From Anaerococcus jeddahensis (GTDB lineage: Bacteria > Bacillota > Clostridia > Tissierellales > Peptoniphilaceae), in NCBI RefSeq assembly GCF_001182725.1, contig NZ_CWHU01000005.1:1162271-1226270 (forward strand): a stretch of DNA of 64,000 nt, read 5' to 3'. A model generated the notes under the pieces. That model ran no database searches. It worked only from the letters and a program-made list of their open reading frames with translations, and was not told the origin of the DNA. Made by a program: the position numbers and the translations under genes. This document shows, piece by piece, positions 17,111-31,202 of this stretch. The first letter of the stretch is position 1; each line of letters begins with the position of its first letter.

Positions 17111-18448
17111 CTATTTATTGGATTTTCTCCAAATTCTCATTTTTTCAGCTTCTTTTATAAGTTCTTCTCTAAATTCTGGGTGAGCAATTGAAATTAATTT
17201 TTCTGTTCTTTCCCATAATGATTGTCCTTTAAGATTAACCATACCAAATTCTGTTGCAACATAATGAGTATTTGCTCTACATCCTGTTGGTTGAGTTCCT
17301 TGCAATAAAGTTGGAACTATATTGGAATGTCTTACTCCTTTTTTATCAACTCTTGATGAGTGTAGGGTTACAAAAGATTTCCCCCCCTTAGAATTATATG
17401 CACCAAGCATAAAATCAAGAGCTCCACCTGAACCAGAAATATGTTTTGTTCCTGAACTTTCAGCAGAAACAGTGCCATTTAAATCAACTTCGAGGGCTGA
17501 GTTAATTGACATGAAATTATCTAAAGCAGAAATTTGTTCAATTCCATTACAATAATCTACTGGTGCGGCACAAAGTTCTTCATTGTTATCAATAAAATCA
17601 TATAATTCTTTGCTTCCAGCTGCAAAAGCATAAACTTGTCTACCCCTATCAATATTTTTCTTTTTACCTGTAATTTTCCCAGCTTTTGATAGTTCAACAA
17701 AAGAATCTACATACATTTCTGTATGAACTCCCAAATCTTTTAAATCTGAATTTGCAATTTCATTTCCAATAGCTGTAGGAAGTCCACCAATTCCAATTTG
17801 TAAACAAGCTCCATCAACTAATTCTTCAACTACAAATTTTGCAACTTCTTTATCTAAATCACTTGGTTGAGGTTTTCCCAAAGCAATCATTTCAGGATTT
17901 GATCCTTCAATAATATAATCAACTTCCTTTATGTGAACACAATTTTCATATCCGCCAAGTCCTCTTGGAACATTTTTATTTACTTCAATTATAACTATAT
18001 CAGAATTTTCAATTGCAGCATAAAGATGTGATGCAGAAACACCAAAATTAAAATATCCATGTTCATCCATTGGGCATGCTTGAGTTACAAAAACATTTGG
18101 TTTTTTTATTGAAGTTCTATAATATTTTGGAAGCTCTGAATATTTTAATGGCGAATAAAATGCTCTTCCTTCACCTGCTAATTTTCTTATAGGTCCAAGT
18201 GAGTGCCAAGAGTTATAAACAAAATGTTCATTTGTTGGATCAGCATCAAATATTTTGAACTTTTCAAGTTCTACTCCGCCTCTGACAACGATGTCATTTA
18301 AATTAGAAATTTCTTTTGCCAAAGCTTCATCAAAATCGTGTGGTGAAACTACTCCCCATGAATAATCTACATAATCGCCGTCCTTTACAAGTTTTGCAGC
18401 ATCCTCTGCACTTATTAGTTTTTCCTTATAAAGCTTACTATAGTCCAT
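17111..18448 (-). CDS. Butyryl-CoA:acetate CoA-transferase-like (acetyl-CoA hydrolase/transferase family)
   Basis: A protein of about 445 residues of CoA-transferase family I (Cat1/4-hydroxybutyrate CoA-transferase type). Visible: the CoA-binding loop QIGIGGLPTAIGNEI (~220), the catalytic Glu region VSAESSGTKHISGSGG (~335) and the C-terminal IAHPEFREEL typical of the family. The ATG at 18448 is preferred over 18460, because the GGAGG ribosome site lies within the four codons of the longer version. With hbd and bcd-etfBA close by, it most likely moves CoA from butyryl-CoA to acetate and releases butyrate. 4-Hydroxybutyrate or propionate specificity cannot be excluded. Confidence 0.85.
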   Translation of the reverse strand: MDYSKLYKEKLISAEDAAKLVKDGDYVDYSWGVVSPHDFDEALAKEISNLNDIVVRGGVELEKFKIFDADPTNEHFVYNSWHSLGPIRKLAGEGRAFYSPLKYSELPKYYRTSIKKPNVFVTQACPMDEHGYFNFGVSASHLYAAIENSDIVIIEVNKNVPRGLGGYENCVHIKEVDYIIEGSNPEMIALGKPQPSDLDKEVAKFVVEELVDGACLQIGIGGLPTAIGNEIANSDLKDLGVHTEMYVDSFVELSKAGKITGKKKNIDRGRQVYAFAAGSKELYDFIDNNEELCAAPVDYCNGIEQISALDNFMSINSALEVDLNGTVSAESSGTKHISGSGGALDFMLGAYNSKGGKSFVTLHSSRVDKKGVRHSNIVPTLLQGTQPTGCRANTHYVATEFGMVNLKGQSLWERTEKLISIAHPEFREELIKEAEKMRIWRKSNK

Positions 18449-18508
18449 ATCATCCTCCATTTGCTTTTATATTTTAAAATATAGAAAATTTATCTTATCT
18501 TTAATAAA

Positions 18509-18539
18509 AATTAAGGATGAGACTTATCCCATCCTTAAA
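18509..18539 (-). terminator. Terminator downstream of etfA
   Basis: TTAAGGATG pairs with CATCCTTAA around a 10-nt loop, with TTTTTAT following on the minus strand. Confidence 0.75.
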
Positions 18540-18592
18540 ATTAATTTGAGATACTAATAAACATATACCCAAATTTATAAATTTATTCTAAT

Positions 18593-19597
18593 TTATTTTC
18601 CTTTTTTCTTATTTATTGCTTCTGTAAGTTTTGGTACAACTTCAAATAAATCTCCAACTATACCATAATCAGCTCTGCCAAATATTGGAGCATCTGGATC
18701 TTTATTTATAGCTATAACTTTATCAGCTGCATTAATTCCTGCCAAGTGTTGGATAGCTCCAGAAATTCCTACAGCTATATAAACTCTTGGTCCTACAGTT
18801 TTTCCAGATTGTCCTACTTGGTGAGAGTGTGAAATCCAACCAGCGTCTACAGCCGCACGGCTTGATCCAACAGTTCCATCAAGTGCATCAGCTAAATCTT
18901 TAATAAGTGAGAAGTTTTTAGGATCTCCAAGTCCACGTCCACCAGAAACTATAAATTCAGCTCCAACTAAATCAACTTCATCTCCTTCATCTCTTGGAAT
19001 GAAATCTAAGATTTTTGTTCTAGCTTCGCCTTCAAATTTGATATCTTCATCAATTACTTCAATATCATCTTTAGCTCCAATAGCTTCTTTTGAAAATACT
19101 CCAGGTCTAACAGTTCCCATTTGTGGTCTGTGGTCTGGACATAAAATCATAGCCATTAAGTTTCCACCAAAGGCAGGTCTTGTCCATCTAACTTCTTTTT
19201 TCTCAGCATCAATGTCAAGTTCTGTACAGTCTGCTGTAAGTCCTGTGTGAAGTCTTGCAGAGACTCTTGGTCCCAAATCTCTTCCTTGGTTTGTTGCACC
19301 AATCAAGATTATATTTGGACTATATTTTTTAACTAATTGATCTATTGCATCTGCATAAACTTCTGTATTATATTCTTTATAAACTTCATCATCAACTGTG
19401 ATAATTCCATCTACACCGTATTCTTTTACTTCTTCTTTAGCTTTATCAACATTTGATCCGATAATTATAGCATAAAGTTTTTCATCGATAGCATCAGCCA
19501 TTCTTCTTCCTGGATTCATTAGTTCAAGTCCAACATTTACAGCTGATCCATCTTCTTTAGTTTCTACAATTACCCAAAGATTTTTATTTTCACTCAT
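18593..19597 (-). CDS. etfA: Electron transfer flavoprotein, alpha subunit
   Basis: A 334-residue subunit. The C-terminal FAD domain is clear: SGGRGLGDP, then GSSRAAVDAGW, then VGQSGKTVGPRVYIAVGISG and DPDAPIFGRADYGIVGDL near the end. With EtfB and the acyl-CoA dehydrogenase it forms the Bcd-Etf complex. In clostridia this complex couples crotonyl-CoA reduction by NADH to ferredoxin reduction (electron bifurcation). It lies 10 bp behind etfB with an AGGAGG ribosome site. Confidence 0.95.
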   Translation of the reverse strand: MSENKNLWVIVETKEDGSAVNVGLELMNPGRRMADAIDEKLYAIIIGSNVDKAKEEVKEYGVDGIITVDDEVYKEYNTEVYADAIDQLVKKYSPNIILIGATNQGRDLGPRVSARLHTGLTADCTELDIDAEKKEVRWTRPAFGGNLMAMILCPDHRPQMGTVRPGVFSKEAIGAKDDIEVIDEDIKFEGEARTKILDFIPRDEGDEVDLVGAEFIVSGGRGLGDPKNFSLIKDLADALDGTVGSSRAAVDAGWISHSHQVGQSGKTVGPRVYIAVGISGAIQHLAGINAADKVIAINKDPDAPIFGRADYGIVGDLFEVVPKLTEAINKKKGK

Positions 19598-19607
19598 CTA
19601 TATCCTC

Positions 19608-20420
19608 CTAAATAAGTTTCTCATCAGAAAGAGCATTTATTAACTTATCTACAGAAACACTAGCATCTCCATCGTTGTAGATTTCTCCAGATTTCTTATG
19701 TTCAGGTGTATAAGATTTTTTAACTCTTGTTGGTGAACCTTTAAGTCCTATTGCTGTTTCATCAATATTTTCTTTTAGTTCTTCAAAAGTGATTTGTTCG
19801 ATTGTAGCTTTTTTAGCTTTCATTTTATTTTTGATTTTTGGATATCTTAATTCTTCATCACCATATTTTGTAAATGTAATAAGTGCTGGAAGTTTAGCTT
19901 GAATTTCTAATGCTCCGCCTTCAACTTCTTTAAGAACTTTAATTCCTTCATCATTTAACTCAGCTGTGTAAGCATAAGTTACTTGTGGAAGATCTAAGTG
20001 TTCAGCAATTTCTGGACCTACTTGAGCTGTATCTCCATCGATTGCTTGAAGACCACAGAAGATTAAATCATAATCGCCTTCTCTTTTAGCAACTTCTTTG
20101 ATAGCTTCTGAAATAATATAACTTGTTGCAAGTGTATCAGATCCACCAAATTTTCTATCAGTAACCAAGTATGCCTTATCAGCTCCTACTGCAAGAGTAT
20201 CTCTAAGCATAGATTCAGCTTGAGGTGGTCCCATAGAAATTACTGTAATTTTTACATTTTCTGGATCTTTATCTTTTATTCTTAATGCTTGTTCTAGAGC
20301 AAAAGCATCATAAGTATTTAAGATACTTGGAACTCCCTTTCTAATAAGAGTATTAGTTACAGGATCTATTTTAATTTCATTAGTATCTGGAACTTGCTTT
20401 GCACATACAAATATATTCAT
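19608..20420 (-). CDS. etfB: Electron transfer flavoprotein, beta subunit
   Basis: A 270-residue subunit with the opening block VCAKQVPDTNEIKIDP, the nucleotide-binding GVDKAYLVTD-like segment (~95), and the family signature region FCGLQAIDGDTAQVGPEIA (~125). In bifurcating Etf proteins this subunit binds the NADH-side FAD. It lies 22 bp downstream of bcd and 10 bp before etfA, in one operon. Bifurcating rather than classical Etf is inferred from the partners. Confidence 0.95.
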   Translation of the reverse strand: MNIFVCAKQVPDTNEIKIDPVTNTLIRKGVPSILNTYDAFALEQALRIKDKDPENVKITVISMGPPQAESMLRDTLAVGADKAYLVTDRKFGGSDTLATSYIISEAIKEVAKREGDYDLIFCGLQAIDGDTAQVGPEIAEHLDLPQVTYAYTAELNDEGIKVLKEVEGGALEIQAKLPALITFTKYGDEELRYPKIKNKMKAKKATIEQITFEELKENIDETAIGLKGSPTRVKKSYTPEHKKSGEIYNDGDASVSVDKLINALSDEKLI

Positions 20421-20442
20421 TTATTCCCCCTAAATTTTTCTA

Positions 20443-21579
20443 CTATCTTAATAATGCTCCTGATACAACCATTAACATTACTTCTGAAGTACCTTCATAA
20501 ATTTCTGTAATTTTTGCATCTCTCATCATTCTTTCAACATCATATTCTTTGATATATCCATATCCACCAAGAATTTGAACTGCTCTATCAGCAACGAATG
20601 ATGCTGTTCTAGAAGCTTTTAATTTTGCCATAGCTGCTGCTACTGTGTAAGATTCACCAGCATCTTTTAAGCTAGCTGCTTTATAAACTAAATTTCTAGC
20701 TGCTTCTATTTCTATAGCCATTTCAGCTAATTTAAATTGTGTATTTTGGAATTTAGCTAAAGGACGTCCAAATTGTTCTCTTTCTTTAGAATATTGAACA
20801 GCTTTTTCTAAAGCACCTTCTGCAATACCAAGAGCTTGAGCTGCGATTCCTATTCTTCCTCCATCAAGAGTAGCCATAGCAATCTTAAATCCTTTACCTT
20901 CTTCTCCAAGTAAATTTTCTTTTGGTATTCTGCAGTCTTGGAAGATTAATTCCATAGTTGATGAACCGTTGATTCCCATTTTGTTTTCAAGTGTACCAAA
21001 ATCAAATCCTTTTGTTCCTTTTTCAACTATAAATGCAGATATTCCGTGATTTCCTTTTGATTTATCTGTCATAGCAAATATTACATAAATATCAGCATAT
21101 CCACCATTTGTTATAAAGATTTTTGTACCATTAAGTACATATTCATCTCCATCAAGTTTTGCAGTTGTTTGTTGACCTGAAGCATCAGTTCCTGCATTTG
21201 GTTCTGTAAGACCGAAAGCGCCTAATTTTTCTCCGCTTGCAAGTGGTGTTAAATATTTTTTCTTTTGTTCATCATTACCAAATTTATTAATACAATCAGC
21301 TGATAGTGATGTGTGAGCTGATAAAATTACTCCTGTTGATGCACAATATTTTGAAATTTCTTCAACTGCAAGTACATATGTAAGTGTGTCAGCACCTTGT
21401 CCGCCAAATTCTTCACCAAATGGGATTCCAAAGAAACCTAATTCTTGCATTTTTGCAACTGTTTCTTCTGGGAACATATGTTCTTCGTCAACTTTTTGAG
21501 CTAAAGGTTTAACTTCGCCTACTGCGAAATCATGAAACATCTCTCTCATTTCTTCATAATCTTCTGATAATTTATACAT
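20443..21579 (-). CDS. bcd: Short-chain acyl-CoA (butyryl-CoA) dehydrogenase
   Basis: About 378 residues, the usual size for Bcd. Visible: FAD/substrate blocks FGLTEPNAGTDASGQQT (~125) and ITNGGYADIYVIF (~155), and the C-terminal catalytic Glu in IYEGTSEVML. The ATG at 21579 is chosen because an AGGAG site lies 5-6 nt before it; the longer in-frame start at 21603 has none. The enzyme reduces crotonyl-CoA to butyryl-CoA with EtfAB. It is the first gene of bcd-etfB-etfA, behind a strong promoter overlapped by a Rex-like box. Confidence 0.95.
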   Translation of the reverse strand: MYKLSEDYEEMREMFHDFAVGEVKPLAQKVDEEHMFPEETVAKMQELGFFGIPFGEEFGGQGADTLTYVLAVEEISKYCASTGVILSAHTSLSADCINKFGNDEQKKKYLTPLASGEKLGAFGLTEPNAGTDASGQQTTAKLDGDEYVLNGTKIFITNGGYADIYVIFAMTDKSKGNHGISAFIVEKGTKGFDFGTLENKMGINGSSTMELIFQDCRIPKENLLGEEGKGFKIAMATLDGGRIGIAAQALGIAEGALEKAVQYSKEREQFGRPLAKFQNTQFKLAEMAIEIEAARNLVYKAASLKDAGESYTVAAAMAKLKASRTASFVADRAVQILGGYGYIKEYDVERMMRDAKITEIYEGTSEVMLMVVSGALLR

Positions 21580-21655
21580 ATTTTCTCCTAAATAATTTTC
21601 CATATTTATTATTTTTATCCTTAAAAATAATATTTAGAAACACTTTTGATTGCCT

Positions 21656-21692
21656 ATGTTATTATATTAACAATCGAGCTTAGACTTGTCAA
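21656..21692 (-). promoter_or_regulatory. bcd-etfBA promoter overlapped by Rex-like operator
   Basis: On the minus strand, a perfect TTGACA (21687-21692) lies 17 bp from TAATAT (21664-21669). The 18-mer TTGTTAATATAATAACAT (minus strand, 21656-21673) covers the -10 and matches the Rex consensus TTGTTAA-N4-TTAACAA in the whole left half and 5 of 7 bases of the right half. Rex control of bcd operons by the NADH/NAD ratio is established in clostridia. The site here is inferred. Confidence 0.7.
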
Positions 21693-22116
21693 GCCTTTTA
21701 GCTAATAATTTATCAAGCTTTTTAAGCTTTAAGTCCTAAAAAATTTTGAAAATCTTTTTAAAATCATAAAAAATTATTTTGCAATTTTTTTTAATTATTA
21801 ATGAAATTTTTATTGTAAAAAGATATCCCAAAATATTTTTACCTACATCATAATCATATCATAAGAAGGATATCTGTCAAATCTTTATCAATATATATTA
21901 TTGAAAATTTCTCTGTACTTTCTATTATTTGAAATTTTCTTTTTTAAAATTTCTTCTATATTTTTTTATTTATTTAAAATCCAAATTAAAATTTTTATTA
22001 TTTAGTTTAATAAGGAAAACTTTTTATCATTGTTAAAATTATGTTATACTTAGGTAGAAATCTAATATAATAATTTAAATTTAAATATTAATTATGGGTA
22101 AATTTTAGGAGAAAAA
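21693..22116. other. Intergenic region between divergent bcd operon and lctD-like gene
   Basis: Very A+T-rich, with no ORF and no recognised riboswitch. Near its right end a plus-strand TATACT (22045-22050) lies after ATTGTTAAAATTATGT, whose TTGTTAA is a Rex half-site; this is the likely promoter of the flavoprotein gene. Confidence 0.4.
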
Positions 22117-23544
22117 ATGAGTTACAATAAAATTAATAATGAAATTATTGAAAAAATTAAATCATCCGTCAATGGAAAAGTTTATGTTGGTAAAGAAATC
22201 AATGAGGATTTTTTTCACGATGAAATGCCAATTTACGGAGAAGGAATTCCTGATGTTTTGGTTGATGCTAATTCAAAGGAAGATGTAGCTAGTATTATGA
22301 AAATTTGCAATGAAAATAAAATCCCTGTTCTTGCAAGAGGTGCTGGTAGTGGTTTGACTGGTGCTGGTGTTGCTATTAAAAATGGTGTAATGATTAATAT
22401 GCAATCTATGAACAAAATTTTAGAATTTGACGAAGACAACATGGTTGTTAGAGTTGAACCTGGTGTTTTATTAAGTACTTTGGCTCAAACTTGTCTTGAT
22501 AAGGGATATTTATATCCACCTGATCCAGGCGAAAAAAATGCTACACTTGGCGGAAACGTTTCATTAAATGCAGGCGGAATGCGTGCTGTTAAATATGGCA
22601 CAACTCGTGATTATGTAAGAAAAATGGAAGTTGTTTTGCCAAATGGAGAAATTACAACTTTTGGATCTATTGTTTCTAAATCTTCTACTGGTTATTCTTT
22701 AAAAGATTTGATGGTTGGAAGTGAAGGTACTCTTGGAATTATAACTGAGCTTACTTTAAAAATCGTTCCAAATCCAAAACATACTGTATCATTAATCGTT
22801 CCTTTTGAAGATTTGGATGATTGTATTTCTACAGTTCCAAAATTATTCCAAAATAATTTAAATCCTCAAGCAATAGAATTTATGGAAAGAGATATAGTTA
22901 TAGCTAGTGAAAAATACATAGGAAAAGAAACTTTCCCAAAAACTATGGAAGGAATTGATGTTGGAGCTTATTTATTAATTTCTTTTGATGGAGATGATGA
23001 GGATTTAATTGATAATACTCTTGAGCAAGCTGCTGAAATTTTGGTTGATAACGGGGCTATTGATGTTTTGGTTGCTGATACTCCAAATGCAATCAGAGAT
23101 GCTTGGGCTGCAAGAAGTTCTTTCCTTGAAGCAATTGAAACTCAAAATAAACTTTTAGACGAATGTGATGTTGTTGTCCCTGTTACAAAAATTGCTGAAT
23201 ATATAAACTTTGTAAATAAGGAAAGTGAATCTTATATGTTTGATGTAAAATCATTTGGTCATGCTGGTGATGGAAACTTACATATCTACACCCTATCAAA
23301 TGAAGAAGATAAACTTGATCAATTTAAAGAAGAAGTTGATAAGTTCATGGATGTAATTTACAAAAAAGCATATGATTTAGGCGGAAAAATTTCTGGCGAA
23401 CACGGAATAGGTCATGGAAAGAAAAAATATCTAAAGAATTTTGAAGGTCAAACAAATATTGAAATTATGAGAGGAATCAAAAAAGCCTTTGATCCAAATA
23501 TGATTTTAAATCCTGATAAAGTAATAGCTTTATTAGGAGAGTAA
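22117..23544 (+). CDS. FAD-binding oxidoreductase, LctD/GlcD family (lactate or glycolate dehydrogenase)
   Basis: A 475-residue protein. The N-terminal FAD_binding_4 domain shows the loop PVLARGAGSGLTGAGVA (~65), NATLGGNVSLNAGGMRAVKYG (split around residue 145) and GSEGTLGIIT (~205). The C-terminal FAD-oxidase domain has FGHAGDGNLHIYTL (~385) and SGEHGIGHGKKKYL (~425), where the metal/substrate His and Glu residues lie. In Acetobacterium woodii the homologue LctD pairs with an EtfAB-type LctBC for bifurcating lactate oxidation. Here no etf pair is in the same operon, but bcd-etfBA lies divergently beside it. The substrate is unproven: lactate is most likely, with glycolate or 2-hydroxyglutarate as alternatives. 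Confidence 0.85.
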   Translation: MSYNKINNEIIEKIKSSVNGKVYVGKEINEDFFHDEMPIYGEGIPDVLVDANSKEDVASIMKICNENKIPVLARGAGSGLTGAGVAIKNGVMINMQSMNKILEFDEDNMVVRVEPGVLLSTLAQTCLDKGYLYPPDPGEKNATLGGNVSLNAGGMRAVKYGTTRDYVRKMEVVLPNGEITTFGSIVSKSSTGYSLKDLMVGSEGTLGIITELTLKIVPNPKHTVSLIVPFEDLDDCISTVPKLFQNNLNPQAIEFMERDIVIASEKYIGKETFPKTMEGIDVGAYLLISFDGDDEDLIDNTLEQAAEILVDNGAIDVLVADTPNAIRDAWAARSSFLEAIETQNKLLDECDVVVPVTKIAEYINFVNKESESYMFDVKSFGHAGDGNLHIYTLSNEEDKLDQFKEEVDKFMDVIYKKAYDLGGKISGEHGIGHGKKKYLKNFEGQTNIEIMRGIKKAFDPNMILNPDKVIALLGE

Positions 23545-23786
23545 TATAAATAAAAGAATTAATAATATATTAGAATTTAAGAAATGAATAAAATTATGAA
23601 TTAATTTTAAATATAAACTATCCTTTTCTTAAAAAGATTTAATTTACTCCTGAATTTACAGAGTTTATGAATATAGTAAGAATCCAATTAACAATTAAAT
23701 AGCTTCCTGTTGGTAATTCTGGAAGTTGGATCCTAATAATATAAATGTTTATGACCTTAATTTAAATAACAAATTTATATAAATTT

Positions 23787-23812
23787 AAAATGAGCCTTAA
23801 TCGGCTCATTTT
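23787..23812. terminator. Bidirectional terminator between lctD-like and ATP-cone genes
   Basis: AAAATGAGCC pairs with GGCTCATTTT around a 6-nt loop, between convergent genes. The preceding 240 bp after the flavoprotein gene (23545-23786) hold no supported gene. Confidence 0.85.
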
Positions 23813-24203
23813 ATTTGTTTTTAATATAGTATTTATAACTTTCTAACACTGTCCTATACCCATCTTCTTCTAAGATATTTTCTATATATTCTTTTATGGT
23901 TGAAGTTGGAAGAATTCTGTGATGATTTTTTTCTACTATTTTTTCTAAATCATTTTTTAAAATAGAAACGTCTGAAGAATTTAGTTCTATTTCCCCATCT
24001 CTTGCTGCATTTTTTATGGATCTTGAAATTTTTTCTATATCAAATAATTCAATTTTCCCATTTCTTTTTTTTACATACAATTTATTATCCAAAAAATTTT
24101 CAATAACTTCAATCTTTGCCTTATCCAACTCTTCTGCAATTTCTTCAATTGATAGATTTTTTCCTTTGTAATAATCGATAATTATTTTTGTTAAATCCAA
24201 CAT
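23811..24203 (-). CDS. Stand-alone ATP-cone domain protein with N-terminal HTH-like segment
   Basis: A 130-residue protein. Residues ~43-128 look like an ATP-cone, the nucleotide-sensing domain of NrdR and of ribonucleotide reductases: VKKRNGKIELFDIEKISRSI at the start, a central helical pair, and EDGYRTVLESYKYYI at the end. Residues ~1-40 hold a short helix-turn-helix-like stretch (LSIEEIAEELDKAKIEVIENFL). There is no zinc ribbon as in NrdR and no reductase domain. The start has an AGGGGGA ribosome site. No nrd genes are nearby; guaB-purL-purH lies upstream. It may be a nucleotide-responsive regulator, but its function is unknown. Confidence 0.7.
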   Translation of the reverse strand: MLDLTKIIIDYYKGKNLSIEEIAEELDKAKIEVIENFLDNKLYVKKRNGKIELFDIEKISRSIKNAARDGEIELNSSDVSILKNDLEKIVEKNHHRILPTSTIKEYIENILEEDGYRTVLESYKYYIKNK

Positions 24204-24262
24204 AAATTCCCCCTAAAATTTTTCTTATTATATTCTTACCCCAATTTTTTAGAAAATAAAAA

Positions 24263-24500
24263 ATTGGACAAAATCCAATCTCAGTTTGTTGACAAAGTAT
24301 ACAAATCCTCATGCTAAGAATATCATACGTAAAAAATTGATTTGATTTCAAATTTTAAAATTCGTCAAAAATCGCACTGTTCGAGAGCTTAGCTCGAGTT
24401 TGCGATTTTAGAATTTCGAAATTTAGAAATCAACAATTTTTGGAGTCCGATATTCGTGCTTGAGGGTTTGTCTACGCTCTGAGATTGGATAAAATCCAAT
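24263..24500. repeat. Terminator-embedded inverted-repeat element, copy 1
   Basis: A ~238-bp element with imperfect complementarity over its whole length. The outer 22-nt arms (24263-24284 and 24479-24500) match 18/22 as an inverted repeat, and each contains its own ATTGGA/TCCAAT hairpin. Inside are GTTGACAAA and TTTGTCTAC, then ACAAATCCTCATGC against GCTTGAGGGTTTGT, then TTGATTTC against GAAATCAA, and an inner AAAATCGCA/TGCGATTTT stem (24368-24376 with 24401-24409). No ORF. On the minus strand the left arm ends in TTTTTTATTTT, so the whole still acts as the guaB terminator with an expanded loop. The inner TGTTGACAAAGT also occurs at 35427 and 63047. Confidence 0.75.
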
Positions 24501-24511
24501 CTTTTTAATTA

Positions 24512-29640
<5,129 letters not shown>

Positions 29641-29649
29641 ATCATATCC

Positions 29650-31155
29650 CTAATGTCTAAAGTGCCTATTGTTGGTAAATACCATGGACATTTTGTATTC
29701 ATTACATTTTTCAATAGAATCTTTATCTCTAATTGATCCACCTGGTTGGATGATTGATTTTACCCCGATTTTGTGGGCAAATTCTACACAATCATCAAAT
29801 GGGAAAAAGGCATCTGAAGACATAAGAGAATCTGTAAAGTCTACATCTGGGTGGTTATTTTTGATTGATTCCAAAGCCCAAATTCTTGAAGTTTGTCCAC
29901 AACCTACTCCCAAAGTTTTTCCATCTTTAACAATTACAATTGCATTTGACTTGGTATATTTTACAACTGTCATGGCAAATTTTAAATCGTCGATATCTTT
30001 TTTATCTGGTTTTACTTCAGTTACAACTTCAAAATCATCTTCTTTTGTATCCCTATCTTGGACTAAAACTTTTCCTTCTAAATATTTTACATCTTCTTTT
30101 ACAAAATCTTTTGAAAGGTCAACTTTTATTAGACGGATATTTTTCTTTTTAGATAAAATTTCCAAAGCTTCTTTTGTAAAGTCATTTGCTGCAACAATTT
30201 CAAGGAAAATTTCACTCATCATGCTTGCAGTTTTTTCATCCACTACCCCATTTAGGGCAACAATTCCACCAAAAATTGATAGAGAATCAGCTTCGTAAGC
30301 TTTTTTATAAGCATCAAAGGCATTTTCTCCAATAGCAGCCCCACAAGGTGATTGATGTTTTAAAGCTACACAAGAATTTTCCCCAAGTTCTTTGGCAAGT
30401 TCCAAGGCAACATTTAAGTCATTATAATTGTTAAAACTCATTGCCTTTCCGTGAAGAATTTCTATATCTTTCAAAAGTCCTTTTGCATAAGTATCTTCAT
30501 AAAGGCTTGCCTTTTGGCTTGGATTTTCTCCGTATCTTAAATCTTCAATTTTTCTAAGACCGTAAGTTTTATATTCGCTTTCTTTTTTGGTCAAATCTTT
30601 GAAAAATCTAGAAATTACACTGTCATAATAAGCTGTAAGAGAATAAGCCTTCATAGCTAAATATCTTCTGTAATCCAAATCAACTTGATTATTTTCTAAT
30701 CTTTCTAAAAGTTCTTCATAATCTTTAGGATCTGTCAAAACAATACAGTCCTTGTGATTTTTTGCAGCAGATCTAATCAAAGTTGGTCCGCCGATGTCAA
30801 TATTTTCAATAATATTGTCAATATCATTACTCTTTAAGGACTCTTCAAACTTATATAAATTTACAACAACTATATCAATATCTTTGATATTATTTTCTTC
30901 CACAGTTTTTTTGTGATTTTCGTCATCTCTTTTGTAAAGAATTCCTCCATGAACATAAGGAGATAAAGTTTTTACCCTACCATCCAAAATTTCTGGAAAA
31001 TTTGTAATCTCTTCAATTTCCTTTACATCTACTCCGCTTTCTTTGATTTTTTTATATGTACCACCAGTAGATACAATTTCAACTCCCAAATCACTTAAGC
31101 CTTTAGCAAGTTTTTCGACATCCTTTTTATCAGTAACAGATATTAAAGCTCTCAT
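29650..31155 (-). CDS. purH: Bifunctional AICAR formyltransferase / IMP cyclohydrolase
   Basis: About 501 residues catalysing the last two steps to IMP. The N-terminal cyclohydrolase (MGS-like) domain begins RALISVTDKKDVEKLAKGL and carries ILDGRVKTLSP (~60). The C-terminal transformylase has the catalytic block ALKHQSPCGAAIG (~260) and ends in the family sequence MVFTNNRHFRH. The ATG at 31155 follows a GGAGGG ribosome site; a TTG 12 bp further upstream would leave that site inside the gene. It is the first gene of purH-purL-guaB. The 55 bp ahead of it leave no convincing space for a promoter, so transcription probably reads through the leader terminator. Confidence 0.96.
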   Translation of the reverse strand: MRALISVTDKKDVEKLAKGLSDLGVEIVSTGGTYKKIKESGVDVKEIEEITNFPEILDGRVKTLSPYVHGGILYKRDDENHKKTVEENNIKDIDIVVVNLYKFEESLKSNDIDNIIENIDIGGPTLIRSAAKNHKDCIVLTDPKDYEELLERLENNQVDLDYRRYLAMKAYSLTAYYDSVISRFFKDLTKKESEYKTYGLRKIEDLRYGENPSQKASLYEDTYAKGLLKDIEILHGKAMSFNNYNDLNVALELAKELGENSCVALKHQSPCGAAIGENAFDAYKKAYEADSLSIFGGIVALNGVVDEKTASMMSEIFLEIVAANDFTKEALEILSKKKNIRLIKVDLSKDFVKEDVKYLEGKVLVQDRDTKEDDFEVVTEVKPDKKDIDDLKFAMTVVKYTKSNAIVIVKDGKTLGVGCGQTSRIWALESIKNNHPDVDFTDSLMSSDAFFPFDDCVEFAHKIGVKSIIQPGGSIRDKDSIEKCNEYKMSMVFTNNRHFRH

Positions 31156-31202
31156 TCTTCCCTCCAAATTATAATTTTAAGCTTTCAGTCTAAATTAAAG
31201 AC

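Noticed and set aside
29669..30298. 209-codon frame antisense to purH
   Set aside because: Shadow of the purH coding frame; low-complexity hydrophobic/serine pattern with no family resemblance.
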